From: an uncultured Demequina sp.
GTDB lineage: Bacteria > Actinomycetota > Actinomycetes > Actinomycetales > Demequinaceae
Assembly (NCBI GenBank): GCA_937925595.1
Contig: CALALQ010000245.1
Span: 1-7,163 of the forward strand
Reading direction: 5' to 3'
Length of the DNA stretch: 7,163 bases
The notes below the pieces were generated by a model. That model did no database searches. It saw only the letters and a program-made list of their open reading frames with translations, and was not told the origin of the DNA. Made by a program: the position numbers and the translations under genes. Each line of letters begins with the position of its first letter. The first letter of the stretch is position 1. Below, one piece after another: positions 1-5,237 of this stretch.

Positions 1-131
1 CGCACCAGATCACTAACGCGCGCCTCTCCCGTGCCGAGTCGCTGAAGAATGGCAAGGCGCGTTGGGTCGGCTAGTGAGTGGAAGAGGGAGACCGCGGCCC
101 TCATATCGCGTTGCTGAGTTGAGATCGGCAT
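1..131 (-). CDS. ArsR-family HTH transcriptional regulator, partial (C-terminus off the left edge)
   Basis: The minus strand reads an open frame from ATG at 131 to the window edge (43 codons). It contains SLADPTRLAILQRL followed by GEARVSDL, the characteristic start of the ArsR/SmtB winged-helix domain (helices 1-3). Family members are small dimeric repressors that leave DNA when they bind a metal or another inducer. The alpha-3 metal box ELCVCDL of CadC/ArsR is replaced here by EARVSDL, without cysteines. If this is a metal sensor, its site must therefore lie elsewhere, for example in the alpha-4 or C-terminal part that is not visible. An internal ATG at 104 could also be a start. I prefer 131 because a perfect TATAAT lies 7 bases upstream, which would give a leaderless mRNA. 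It lies downstream of the copper-storage gene on the same strand, with 116 bases between them. The inducer cannot be read from this fragment. Confidence 0.82.
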   Translation of the reverse strand, partial: MPISTQQRDMRAAVSLFHSLADPTRLAILQRLGTGEARVSDLV

Positions 132-160
132 ACACCGATTATATCGGACTTTTCCGATCT
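122..160 (-). promoter_or_regulatory. ArsR-gene promoter with two tandem palindromic operators
   Basis: The 16-bp palindrome ATCGG-N6-CCGAT occurs twice, at 124-139 and 143-158, three bases apart. The whole block is symmetric about position 141, with outer arms AGATCGG (122-128) and CCGATCT (154-160). On the minus strand a perfect -10 box TATAAT lies at 138-143, inside this symmetry. A start of transcription about 7 bases on would fall on the ATG at 131, implying a leaderless transcript. No good -35 box is visible at the matching distance (TTCCAT at 161-166 is poor). The layout fits autorepression by the ArsR-family protein. That the ArsR protein binds here is inference. Confidence 0.6.
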
Positions 161-247
161 ATGGAAGCCAGTCGCCTTGCGACAGGTTTCCGCTTGACTG
201 CGGCAGGCCGCCGTCGAACTCTGGCGCAGCGCTGGTACTCGCTGTAA

Positions 248-652
248 TCAGAGCGAGCGCAGCAGGTCTTCGCAGGCCTGCTCACATCGGCGACACGCTT
301 CCGCGCACACCCGGCAATGCTCGTGCATGTCCGCGTGTCGTTCGCACTCGTCAGCGCAGGCTTTGCATGCGGCCAGGCATGCTTCGACCGCTGCTCGCGT
401 GATGTTCGCGTCGTAGCCGGTGTGACGTGAAAGCACCCGCGCCGTCGATTCGCAGATGTCGGCACAGTCAAGGTTTGTCCGAATGCACTTCGTGAGCTCG
501 CCGACCATCTCTTCGCTCAGGCACGCGTCAGCGCAGGCCGTACAGGCCTGTGCGCACTCCATACACGCGTCGATGCAGCGGGCCAGCACGCTCGCATCCA
601 CATCGCCTAGATCGGCGGGGTAGGTGCGCAGCATGTCTTCAGTTGCGGTCAT
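248..652 (-). CDS. Four-helix-bundle copper-storage protein (Csp3-like, DUF326 family)
   Basis: The protein has 134 residues and 18 cysteines, mostly in CxxxC and CxxC steps along predicted helices: C26, 30, 33, 37, 40, 44; then C56, 63, 67; C92, 96, 99, 103; and C113, 116, 120, 123, 127. His106, 110 and 112 add further possible ligands. This matches the Csp family, where four-helix bundles fill their core with many Cu(I) ions held by cysteine thiolates. There is no signal peptide, so it should be cytosolic like Csp3 rather than exported like Csp1; the cysteine count is also close to that of Csp3 proteins. A purine-rich ribosome site (GAGAGGAAG, 657-665) precedes the ATG at 652. The gene is divergent from the copper ATPase gene, which supports a copper-buffering role. 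Length and motif spacing look intact. Its promoter is unclear. Confidence 0.9.
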   Translation of the reverse strand: MTATEDMLRTYPADLGDVDASVLARCIDACMECAQACTACADACLSEEMVGELTKCIRTNLDCADICESTARVLSRHTGYDANITRAAVEACLAACKACADECERHADMHEHCRVCAEACRRCEQACEDLLRSL

Positions 653-780
653 CGGTCTTCCTCTCGTTGGTGGTTGAACTCATCACGCTAAGCACGCGTG
701 CCCAGGCCTTCGAAGGGGTTGCCGCTTCGCAGTCGAGGTGCTTGTCCGCGTCGCCCTCCGGCCTAAGCGTTGCTCGCCAC

Positions 781-809
781 TTCACGCCGATACCTCCTAG
801 GGGTATACT
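781..809 (+). promoter_or_regulatory. copB-csoR promoter (-35/-10)
   Basis: TTCACG (781-786) and TATACT (804-809) are separated by 17 bases and match the vegetative -35/-10 consensus at 4/6 and 5/6 positions. Transcription would start at about 816, giving a leader of roughly 29 bases before the GTG at 845. The first CsoR-type operator fills the spacer and overlaps the -10, which is the classic arrangement for repression by blocking RNA polymerase. Confidence 0.72.
790..806 (+). promoter_or_regulatory. CsoR-type operator 1
   Basis: ATACCTCCTAGGGGTAT is a pseudo-palindrome centred on 798, with arms ATACC/GGTAT and C-rich/G-rich flanks around the middle. This is the known architecture of CsoR binding sites (TACCC-type half sites around a short centre). 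It overlaps the -10 box of the copB promoter. A csoR gene lies in the same operon, so feedback control by copper is expected. Confidence 0.75.
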
Positions 810-817
810 GGATAGGT

Positions 818-834
818 AAACCCCCTACGGGTAT
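818..834 (+). promoter_or_regulatory. CsoR-type operator 2
   Basis: AAACCCCCTACGGGTAT is a second CsoR-like pseudo-palindrome centred on 826, exactly 28 bases from the centre of the first. Its left arm is less perfect (AAACC rather than ATACC). It begins just after the predicted transcription start and ends directly before the ribosome-binding site. A second CsoR tetramer here would further block transcription. Confidence 0.65.
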
Positions 835-847
835 GGAGGAATTGGTG
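835..847 (+). promoter_or_regulatory. Ribosome-binding site that fixes the copB start at GTG 845
   Basis: GGAGGA at 835-840 sits 4 bases before GTG at 845-847. The in-frame ATG at 833 overlaps operator 2 and has no Shine-Dalgarno sequence ahead of it. The ATG at 770 is upstream of the promoter. GTG 845 is therefore the best supported start and gives an N-terminus beginning with the His-rich MPHDHDHTSH. Confidence 0.7.
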
Positions 848-3310
848 CCGCACGATCACGACCACACGTCACATGCCGCCCTCGGCGCGCCCGAGCATGA
901 TCTCGCGGTCTGCCCGGTCATGCCGCAGAACGTCGTAGTGAAGCAAGACGCCGAAGCCGCGGGCTTCTATCGGGACTACGAGGGCAAGCGATACTGGCTC
1001 TGCTGCGCCGGTTGCGGGCCCCGCTTCGATGCGGACCCGGAGCGCTTCGTTGCCGCCGCCCGCACGCTGCCGTCGCCTCGCGAAGTGCTGGCGCAGCGCG
1101 CCGCGCCGTCTGCGCACAGTCACGACGAGCACGAGCACGATCACGATCACCACAGCCAGCACCACGGTTCAGATGACCACGGGCACCAGTCTCACGCGGC
1201 GCACGGGGCAGCTGGCCACGACCACATGGATCACAACACGATGGGCCACGGTGGCCACGCGGGTCACGGCGGGCATGGCGGTCATGCCGGCCATGGCGAC
1301 CACGTCGGGCAGTTCCGCCGCCTCTTCTGGATCATGCTCGGTCTTGCCGTACCGGTGGTGGCTTTCTCGGGCATGTTCTCGATGCTGCTCGGCTACGACC
1401 TTCCCGACGTTGCATGGGTCAACTGGATCTCCCCGGTGCTTGGCACGGTCATGTTCTTCTGGGGCGGCTGGCCGTTCCTGACTGGTGCCGTATCGGAGGT
1501 CCGAGCCCTGCGTCCCGGCATGATGCTGTTGATCGGCCTCGCCATCACGGTGGCCTTCGTGGCGTCACTGGGCGCTAGCCTCGGGCTGCTCGACCATGAA
1601 CTCGACTTCTGGTGGGAGCTCGCGCTCCTCATCGTCATCATGCTGCTCGGTCACTGGATTGAGATGCGCTCGCTCGCGCAGACCACTTCGGCGCTCGACT
1701 CGTTGGCGGCGCTGCTGCCCGACGAGGCGGAGGTTGTCGACGGCGACAGCACGCGGACGGTCGCGCCGTCTGACTTGAAGGTTGGCGACGTCGTGGTAAT
1801 TCGTCCGGGCGGACGCGTTCCGGCTGACGGCCGGGTCGTCTCGGGTTCGGCCAGCATGGATGAGTCCATGATCACGGGTGAGTCCAAGACCGTGACCCGC
1901 AGTGAGGGTGCATCTGTCGTGGCGGGTACCATCGCCACCGATTCATCGATTCGCGTCGAAATCACGGCGGTCGGCGACAACACCACGCTCGCCGGCATTC
2001 AGCGACTGGTCGCCGAGGCGCAGAACTCGTCGTCCCGGGCGCAGCGCATTGCTGATCGGGCAGCCGCCTGGCTGTTCTGGTTCGCGCTCGGTGCCGGGGT
2101 CATCACGGTCATCGTCTGGAGCCTGGTCGGACTACCCGACGAGGCCATCATTCGCACGATCACCGTGCTCGTGATTGCCTGCCCGCACGCGCTCGGTCTG
2201 GCGATCCCGCTGGTTGTCTCAATTGCCACAGAGCGCGCGGCCCGCGGCGGCGTGCTCATTAAGGACCGCTTGGCTCTAGAGAGCATGCGCACCGTCGACA
2301 CGATCCTGTTCGACAAGACTGGCACCCTGACGAGAGGTGAGCCGAGCGTCACGGGCGCCGAGGTCGCCGGGGGCATTACCGAGGATCAGTTGCTCACCCT
2401 GGCGGCGGCCGCCGAGGCTGACTCTGAGCACCCGCTGGCCCGCGCCATCGTCGCCTCCGCTCGCGACCGCGGCCTGAGCATTCCGAGCGCGACCGACTTC
2501 ACGTCCTCACCTGCGGTAGGTGTTACGGCAACGGTCGACGGCAAGTCGATCCGCGTCGGCGGGCCGAATCTGCTGAGCGAGGAGAAGGCGAGCGAACTGC
2601 CAATCGCCGATGTGTGGCGTCAGGAAGGTGCGATCATTCTGCACGTCTTGGCAGATGGCAAGGTGATCGGTGCGCTCCGGCTGGCCGACGCGATCCGAGA
2701 CGAGTCTCGCCAGGCCGTCGACGCCCTGCACGCGCTCGGTCGTCAAGTGGTCATGATCACGGGCGACGCCGAAGCAGTGGCGAACACCGTTGCGAAGGAA
2801 CTGGGCATCGACCGCGTCTTCGCGGGCGTCCGTCCGGAGGACAAGTCCGCCAAGGTCCAGCAACTGCAGGCGGAGGGTCGCTCGGTGGCGATGGTCGGTG
2901 ACGGCGTCAACGACGCTCCAGCGCTCGCGCAGGCGAACGTCGGCATTGCCATCGGGGCCGGTACGGATGTTGCCATCGCCTCGGCGGGCGTCATTCTGGC
3001 GAGCTCGGATCCCCGATCGGTCCTGTCGGTGATTCAGCTGTCGCGGGCGTCCTACCGGAAGATGAAGCAGAACCTGTGGTGGGCGGCGGGTTACAACCTG
3101 CTGTCGGTGCCGTTGGCAGCGGGCATCCTGGCGCCGGTCGGCTTCGTCCTGCCGATGTCGGTCGGTGCCATCCTGATGTCGCTCTCGACCATCGTCGTGG
3201 CGCTCAACGCGCAGCTACTTCGCCGCCTGGACCTGCGCCCGGAGACGAGTGCGCGCGAGATTCTCGGTGACAGCACTGCCGAGAAGAAGGAGGCCGTCAA
3301 TGTCGGATAG
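845..3310 (+). CDS. copB: CopB-type (P1B-3) copper-exporting P-type ATPase with YHS domain and His-rich N-terminus
   Basis: From GTG 845 the protein has 821 residues. It opens with a YHS-like domain (about 23-68: CPVM, then Y..G..Y.LCCAGC and F..DP..F), followed by a linker with 23 histidines between 91 and 153. Membrane segments then start at about 160. The actuator motif TGES lies at 344-347, the metal-site motif is CPH at 446-448, the phosphorylated Asp is D490 in DKTGTLT, HP is at 529-530, and GDGVND is at 685-690. The last helices carry GYN and a MS.ST motif. CPH, the His-rich N-terminus and the absence of a CxxC HMA domain point to P1B-3/CopB rather than CopA. It should pump copper out across the cytoplasmic membrane using ATP. 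All catalytic motifs are intact. It lies under a CsoR-controlled promoter and overlaps csoR by 11 bases. Whether it prefers Cu(I), Cu(II) or Ag(I) cannot be read from sequence. Confidence 0.94.
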   Translation: MPHDHDHTSHAALGAPEHDLAVCPVMPQNVVVKQDAEAAGFYRDYEGKRYWLCCAGCGPRFDADPERFVAAARTLPSPREVLAQRAAPSAHSHDEHEHDHDHHSQHHGSDDHGHQSHAAHGAAGHDHMDHNTMGHGGHAGHGGHGGHAGHGDHVGQFRRLFWIMLGLAVPVVAFSGMFSMLLGYDLPDVAWVNWISPVLGTVMFFWGGWPFLTGAVSEVRALRPGMMLLIGLAITVAFVASLGASLGLLDHELDFWWELALLIVIMLLGHWIEMRSLAQTTSALDSLAALLPDEAEVVDGDSTRTVAPSDLKVGDVVVIRPGGRVPADGRVVSGSASMDESMITGESKTVTRSEGASVVAGTIATDSSIRVEITAVGDNTTLAGIQRLVAEAQNSSSRAQRIADRAAAWLFWFALGAGVITVIVWSLVGLPDEAIIRTITVLVIACPHALGLAIPLVVSIATERAARGGVLIKDRLALESMRTVDTILFDKTGTLTRGEPSVTGAEVAGGITEDQLLTLAAAAEADSEHPLARAIVASARDRGLSIPSATDFTSSPAVGVTATVDGKSIRVGGPNLLSEEKASELPIADVWRQEGAIILHVLADGKVIGALRLADAIRDESRQAVDALHALGRQVVMITGDAEAVANTVAKELGIDRVFAGVRPEDKSAKVQQLQAEGRSVAMVGDGVNDAPALAQANVGIAIGAGTDVAIASAGVILASSDPRSVLSVIQLSRASYRKMKQNLWWAAGYNLLSVPLAAGILAPVGFVLPMSVGAILMSLSTIVVALNAQLLRRLDLRPETSAREILGDSTAEKKEAVNVG
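1247..1303 (+). repeat. Short tandem His-Gly coding repeat in CopB
   Basis: Residues 135-153 repeat H-x-x (mostly HGG or HAG), so a histidine falls at every third residue, seven times in all. At the DNA level this is a degenerate 9-base periodicity (GGC/GGT-CAC/CAT type units). It is the distal end of the longer His-rich linker (1115-1303). Such a tract may bind metal and could expand or contract by slippage. Confidence 0.7.
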
Positions 3311-3599
3311 CCACGCGCACCACGGCTACATCTCGGACAAATCCAAGTACCTCGCCCGGCTCAAGCGAATCGAAGGGCAGGCGCGTGGCATCCACCGCAT
3401 GGTCGACGAGGAGCAGTACTGCATCGACATCCTGACGCAGATTTCGGCGCTCACCAGCGCGCTCCAAGGTGTCGCTATCGGGCTGCTCGATGACCACCTG
3501 AAGCACTGTGTGACCGACGCCGTCCAAGCAGGCGGCGAGGTGGCGGAATTCAAACTGCAGGAGGCAACCGACGCCATCGCGCGCTTGGTGCGTTCCTGA
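3300..3599 (+). CDS. csoR: CsoR-family copper-sensing transcriptional repressor
   Basis: A 99-residue all-helical repressor of the CsoR/RcnR family. The Cu(I) ligands are visible as C41, H66 and C70, with the same spacing as Cys-His-Cys in characterised CsoR (25 then 4 residues); Y40 precedes the first Cys, as in the mycobacterial protein. The helix 1 motif YLARLKRIEGQARGI holds the basic residues used for DNA contact. An extra His-rich N-terminus (H5, H7, H8) is present. The start at 3300 is set by AAGGAGG (3287-3293), 6 bases upstream; an ATG at 3249 lies deep in copB and is not needed. The gene overlaps the end of copB by 11 bases, so translation is probably coupled. It should bind the two operators before copB as a tetramer and let go when Cu(I) binds, controlling its own operon. 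Confidence 0.95.
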   Translation: MSDSHAHHGYISDKSKYLARLKRIEGQARGIHRMVDEEQYCIDILTQISALTSALQGVAIGLLDDHLKHCVTDAVQAGGEVAEFKLQEATDAIARLVRS

Positions 3600-3607
3600 C
3601 AATGAGA

Positions 3608-3643
3608 CGAGGCGTGGGGGCAGGCACCTGCCTCCGCGCCTCG
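3608..3643 (+). terminator. Strong hairpin after csoR, probable terminator
   Basis: Bases 3608-3624 pair with 3627-3643 almost without break (C-G and G-C rich, two G-T wobbles), with a very short loop. It starts 9 bases after the csoR stop. There is no run of T after the stem, as is common in high-GC actinobacteria, so efficiency is uncertain and read-through into the DUF305 gene remains possible. Confidence 0.65.
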
Positions 3644-3657
3644 ACTTATGTGTCGAG
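3640..3657 (+). other. Alternative hairpin overlapping the csoR terminator
   Basis: CTCGAC (3640-3645) and GTCGAG (3652-3657) pair perfectly around a 6-base loop. Four bases (3640-3643) are also needed for the base of the preceding long stem, so the two structures compete at that point. Confidence 0.4.
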
Positions 3658-3663
3658 AACTAA

Positions 3664-3690
3664 GTAACCCCACTACGCGTGGAAGGAGGG
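3664..3690 (+). promoter_or_regulatory. Degenerate CsoR-like site and RBS before the DUF305 gene
   Basis: GTAACCCCACTACGCGTGG resembles operator 2 of copB (both run AACCCC, a short centre, TACG, GT) but the palindromic arms are reduced to CCAC (3670-3673) and GTGG (3679-3682). A ribosome-binding site GGAAGGAGGG (3681-3690) follows directly. It may be a weak or decayed CsoR site; the likeness could also be chance. Confidence 0.3.
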
Positions 3691-3694
3691 ATAC

Positions 3695-4246
3695 ATGAAG
3701 AAACGAATAGCAATCATCGCGGCCGTGGTAGTCGTCGCAGGACTCGCGGCAGTCGGCGCCGTCGCCTGGTTCACGAGAGGCATGCCGTACAACGAACGCG
3801 ACACCGCCTTCGCGGCCAACATGGTGCCGCACCATGAAGGAGCGGTTGAGATGGCCGACGTGCTACTTGAGAAGGACGGCGTACCGGCAGACGTCCGGGC
3901 ACTCGCTCAGCGCATCAAGGATGCGCAGCAACCCGAGATCAATCAAATGAGTGGGTGGCTCGATATGTGGGGCGTCGATGGCATGGCTGGACACGGCGGT
4001 CACACCATGATGATCAACGGCATGATGAGCGACGAAGACATGGCAGCCCTCGAATCGGCTGATGGCGCCGAAGCCGCCCGCCTCTTCCTCGAAGGCATGA
4101 TCACACACCACAAGGGAGCGATCGACATGGCCCAGGTTGAGGTGACCGGCGGCGTTTACCCAGACGCAGTCGCACTTGCCAAGAAGATCGTGGCGGATCA
4201 GACCGCCGAGATCGCTGAGATGGAACGCCTCCTCGCGGACCTCTAG
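3695..4246 (+). CDS. Membrane-anchored DUF305 protein (extracytoplasmic copper-binding candidate)
   Basis: 183 residues. MKKR followed by a single hydrophobic segment (about 5-26) without a lipobox Cys suggests an N-terminal membrane anchor with the rest outside. Two copies of the DUF305 motif M-x-x-HH-x-x-A-x-x-MA are present, MVPHHEGAVEMA (43-54) and MITHHKGAIDMA (135-146), and the region between is rich in Met and His (H100, H103, M105, M106, M110, M111). DUF305 proteins form helical, ferritin-like bundles, and some, such as cyanobacterial CopM, bind copper outside the cytoplasm. Here the copB-csoR operon lies upstream, which supports copper binding. A strong ribosome site (AAGGAGGG, 3683-3690) precedes the ATG. 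It is a paralogue of the lipoprotein at 5293-5901. Its stop overlaps the stop of the convergent lipoprotein gene. Its own promoter is not clear. Confidence 0.88.
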   Translation: MKKRIAIIAAVVVVAGLAAVGAVAWFTRGMPYNERDTAFAANMVPHHEGAVEMADVLLEKDGVPADVRALAQRIKDAQQPEINQMSGWLDMWGVDGMAGHGGHTMMINGMMSDEDMAALESADGAEAARLFLEGMITHHKGAIDMAQVEVTGGVYPDAVALAKKIVADQTAEIAEMERLLADL

Positions 4247-5130
4247 CTCAGCGCATCATCCGCCGCCCATACCACCGACCAGGATGCGCCGTAGTCGTCA
4301 CTGGTGACCACCCCACGGTCGTCAGCAACAAGCAGCTCACCGCTTGCCGGCAGGACCATGATCGCCGCGGGTTGCCCGCTGACAGTGCCACCCTCGACCC
4401 ACTCGCCGCCAGCCTCAGTTTGGTACCAAATGATGCCCCCGGTGTCGACACCGACCAGCCGCCCGTCGGGCACGGCCCCGTCCACTACGAGGAGCAGCGC
4501 CGGGGCGTCGGGGACGGCTTCGAACGTGACGCCGCCGTCACGACTCGCCCTCAGTCCTTCTGGCGTGGTGGCGTACAGCACCGCGTCATCACCGGCGGGC
4601 GCCAGCAGGTCTCTGGCGACGAGATTGCTCACGTCCGTCCAACTCGATCCTCCGTCGTCCGATCGTTGCAGGGTTTCGCCGTGCAGCCCGAAGATGCGGC
4701 TGGGGCGTGACGCACTCACAGCGAGGGAGTGAAAGTCCGCCTCCCCCTCAAGTGCCAGCGGCGTCCAGGTCCGCGCGCCGTCGCTGCTGGCGAGGATGCC
4801 CAGATTGGGGCCGGTGAACTCAGTGGGAGTCGTGGGTCCCGGGTGACCTGAGAGATAGGCCGTGTTGCGGGCCACGGTGAGGCCCATTGCGTCGAAATCG
4901 AGGCCGCCGACTGGCCCTTCAACGGCACCACTCTCAAGATCAAGGCGAAAGATGCCGCCATGCGTGGCGACCAGCAGTGCATCGTCGGCGCGATCAAACG
5001 CGAGTTCGTGAATGTGCTCGGCGGACGGGGTCTCGACTGCGGTGGGTGCCGCAGTGCAGGCGGTCAGCAGTAAAGCGCCGACGCCTGCAGTCAGGGTGAG
5101 GCGAGAAAGAGAAGAGCGAATCATGATCAT
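4243..5130 (-). CDS. Asp-box (BNR/F510_1955-type) exported lipoprotein, probable beta-propeller
   Basis: 295 residues. A signal peptide ends in the lipobox LTAC (22-25), so the mature protein should be lipid-anchored at Cys25 on the outside of the cell membrane. Four Asp-box motifs (S-x-D-x-G-x-x-[ST]-[WF]) occur at about 115-122, 157-164, 196-203 and 277-284, typical of sialidase/BNR-like propellers. The opening EHIHELAFD with ATHGG, SGHPGP and DFHSL matches the group annotated as F510_1955-family glycosylhydrolase. I see no catalytic residues that would prove hydrolase activity. Histidines at 39, 41, 57, 96, 134 and 150 fall in family-typical positions and could bind metal. It follows the small membrane ORF with an ATGA overlap and has only a weak ribosome site, suggesting coupled translation. 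The start could also be the ATG two codons later. The role in copper handling is inferred from context. Confidence 0.82.
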   Translation of the reverse strand: MIMIRSSLSRLTLTAGVGALLLTACTAAPTAVETPSAEHIHELAFDRADDALLVATHGGIFRLDLESGAVEGPVGGLDFDAMGLTVARNTAYLSGHPGPTTPTEFTGPNLGILASSDGARTWTPLALEGEADFHSLAVSASRPSRIFGLHGETLQRSDDGGSSWTDVSNLVARDLLAPAGDDAVLYATTPEGLRASRDGGVTFEAVPDAPALLLVVDGAVPDGRLVGVDTGGIIWYQTEAGGEWVEGGTVSGQPAAIMVLPASGELLVADDRGVVTSDDYGASWSVVWAADDALS

Positions 5131-5225
5131 CCAAGGGAGTTCATGGCAAAGAGCGCCCCAACGACAGCCAGCAGGAGCAGGCCAGCGCAGAGCAGCAGCA
5201 TCGCCGTCAGGCGTGAATCGTTCAC
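5127..5225 (-). CDS. Candidate 32-residue single-pass membrane peptide
   Basis: On the minus strand GTG 5225 opens a 32-codon frame: a polar start (MNDSRLTA), then about 19 strongly hydrophobic residues (LLLCAGLLLLAVVGALF), ending AMNSLG. Its TGA overlaps the ATG of the downstream lipoprotein gene as ATGA, the usual sign of translational coupling in an operon. This would also explain why the lipoprotein has a poor ribosome site. The weak point is the start: no Shine-Dalgarno sequence precedes GTG 5225, and the frame stays open upstream through the hairpin region. An internal ATG at residue 9 is the other option. I do not recognise a family. It could be a small helper subunit for the neighbouring membrane and lipoprotein components, or a leader peptide only. 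Confidence 0.5.
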   Translation of the reverse strand: MNDSRLTAMLLLCAGLLLLAVVGALFAMNSLG

Positions 5226-5237
5226 GAGGGAAGAGGG

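Larger units (their letters stand above)
653..844. promoter_or_regulatory. Divergent intergenic region between csp-like gene and copB
   Basis: This stretch separates the minus-strand copper-storage gene from the plus-strand ATPase gene. The right third holds the ATPase promoter and two CsoR-type operators, listed separately. The left part has two perfect 10-bp palindromes, GCACGCGTGC (692-701) and CCTTCGAAGG (707-716). For the minus-strand gene only a weak -10 (TAGCGT, complement of 685-690) can be suggested, with a poor -35 overlapping the second palindrome. No CsoR-like site is close to that candidate. An apparent 25-codon N-terminal extension of the ATPase frame from an ATG at 770 runs through this region and lies upstream of the promoter, so I do not accept it. 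Confidence 0.5.

Noticed and set aside
200..211. Small inverted repeat GCGGC-AG-GCCGC after the csp-like gene as a terminator
   Set aside because: The stem is only 5 bp with a 2-base loop, no T run follows, and such repeats are frequent in GC-rich DNA.
139..471. 110-codon minus-strand frame overlapping the csp-like gene
   Set aside because: It is an alternative frame of the copper-storage gene running into the arsR operator; the 18-Cys frame is the real one.
802..820. Overlapping minus-strand promoter for the csp-like gene inside the CsoR sites
   Set aside because: TATACC and TTTACC can be found on the minus strand but only 7 bases apart, far from a workable spacing.
1247..1303. CRISPR-like or minisatellite array
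   Set aside because: The periodicity is a degenerate 9-base coding repeat for His-Gly units, with no spacers.
1029..1481. 150-codon plus-strand frame rich in Thr, Arg and Ser inside copB
   Set aside because: It is a frame-shifted reading of the His-rich repeat and first membrane helices of CopB.
3326..3835. 169-codon minus-strand open frame across csoR and the DUF305 start
   Set aside because: It crosses two well-supported genes and the csoR terminator on the opposite strand, and shows no family features.
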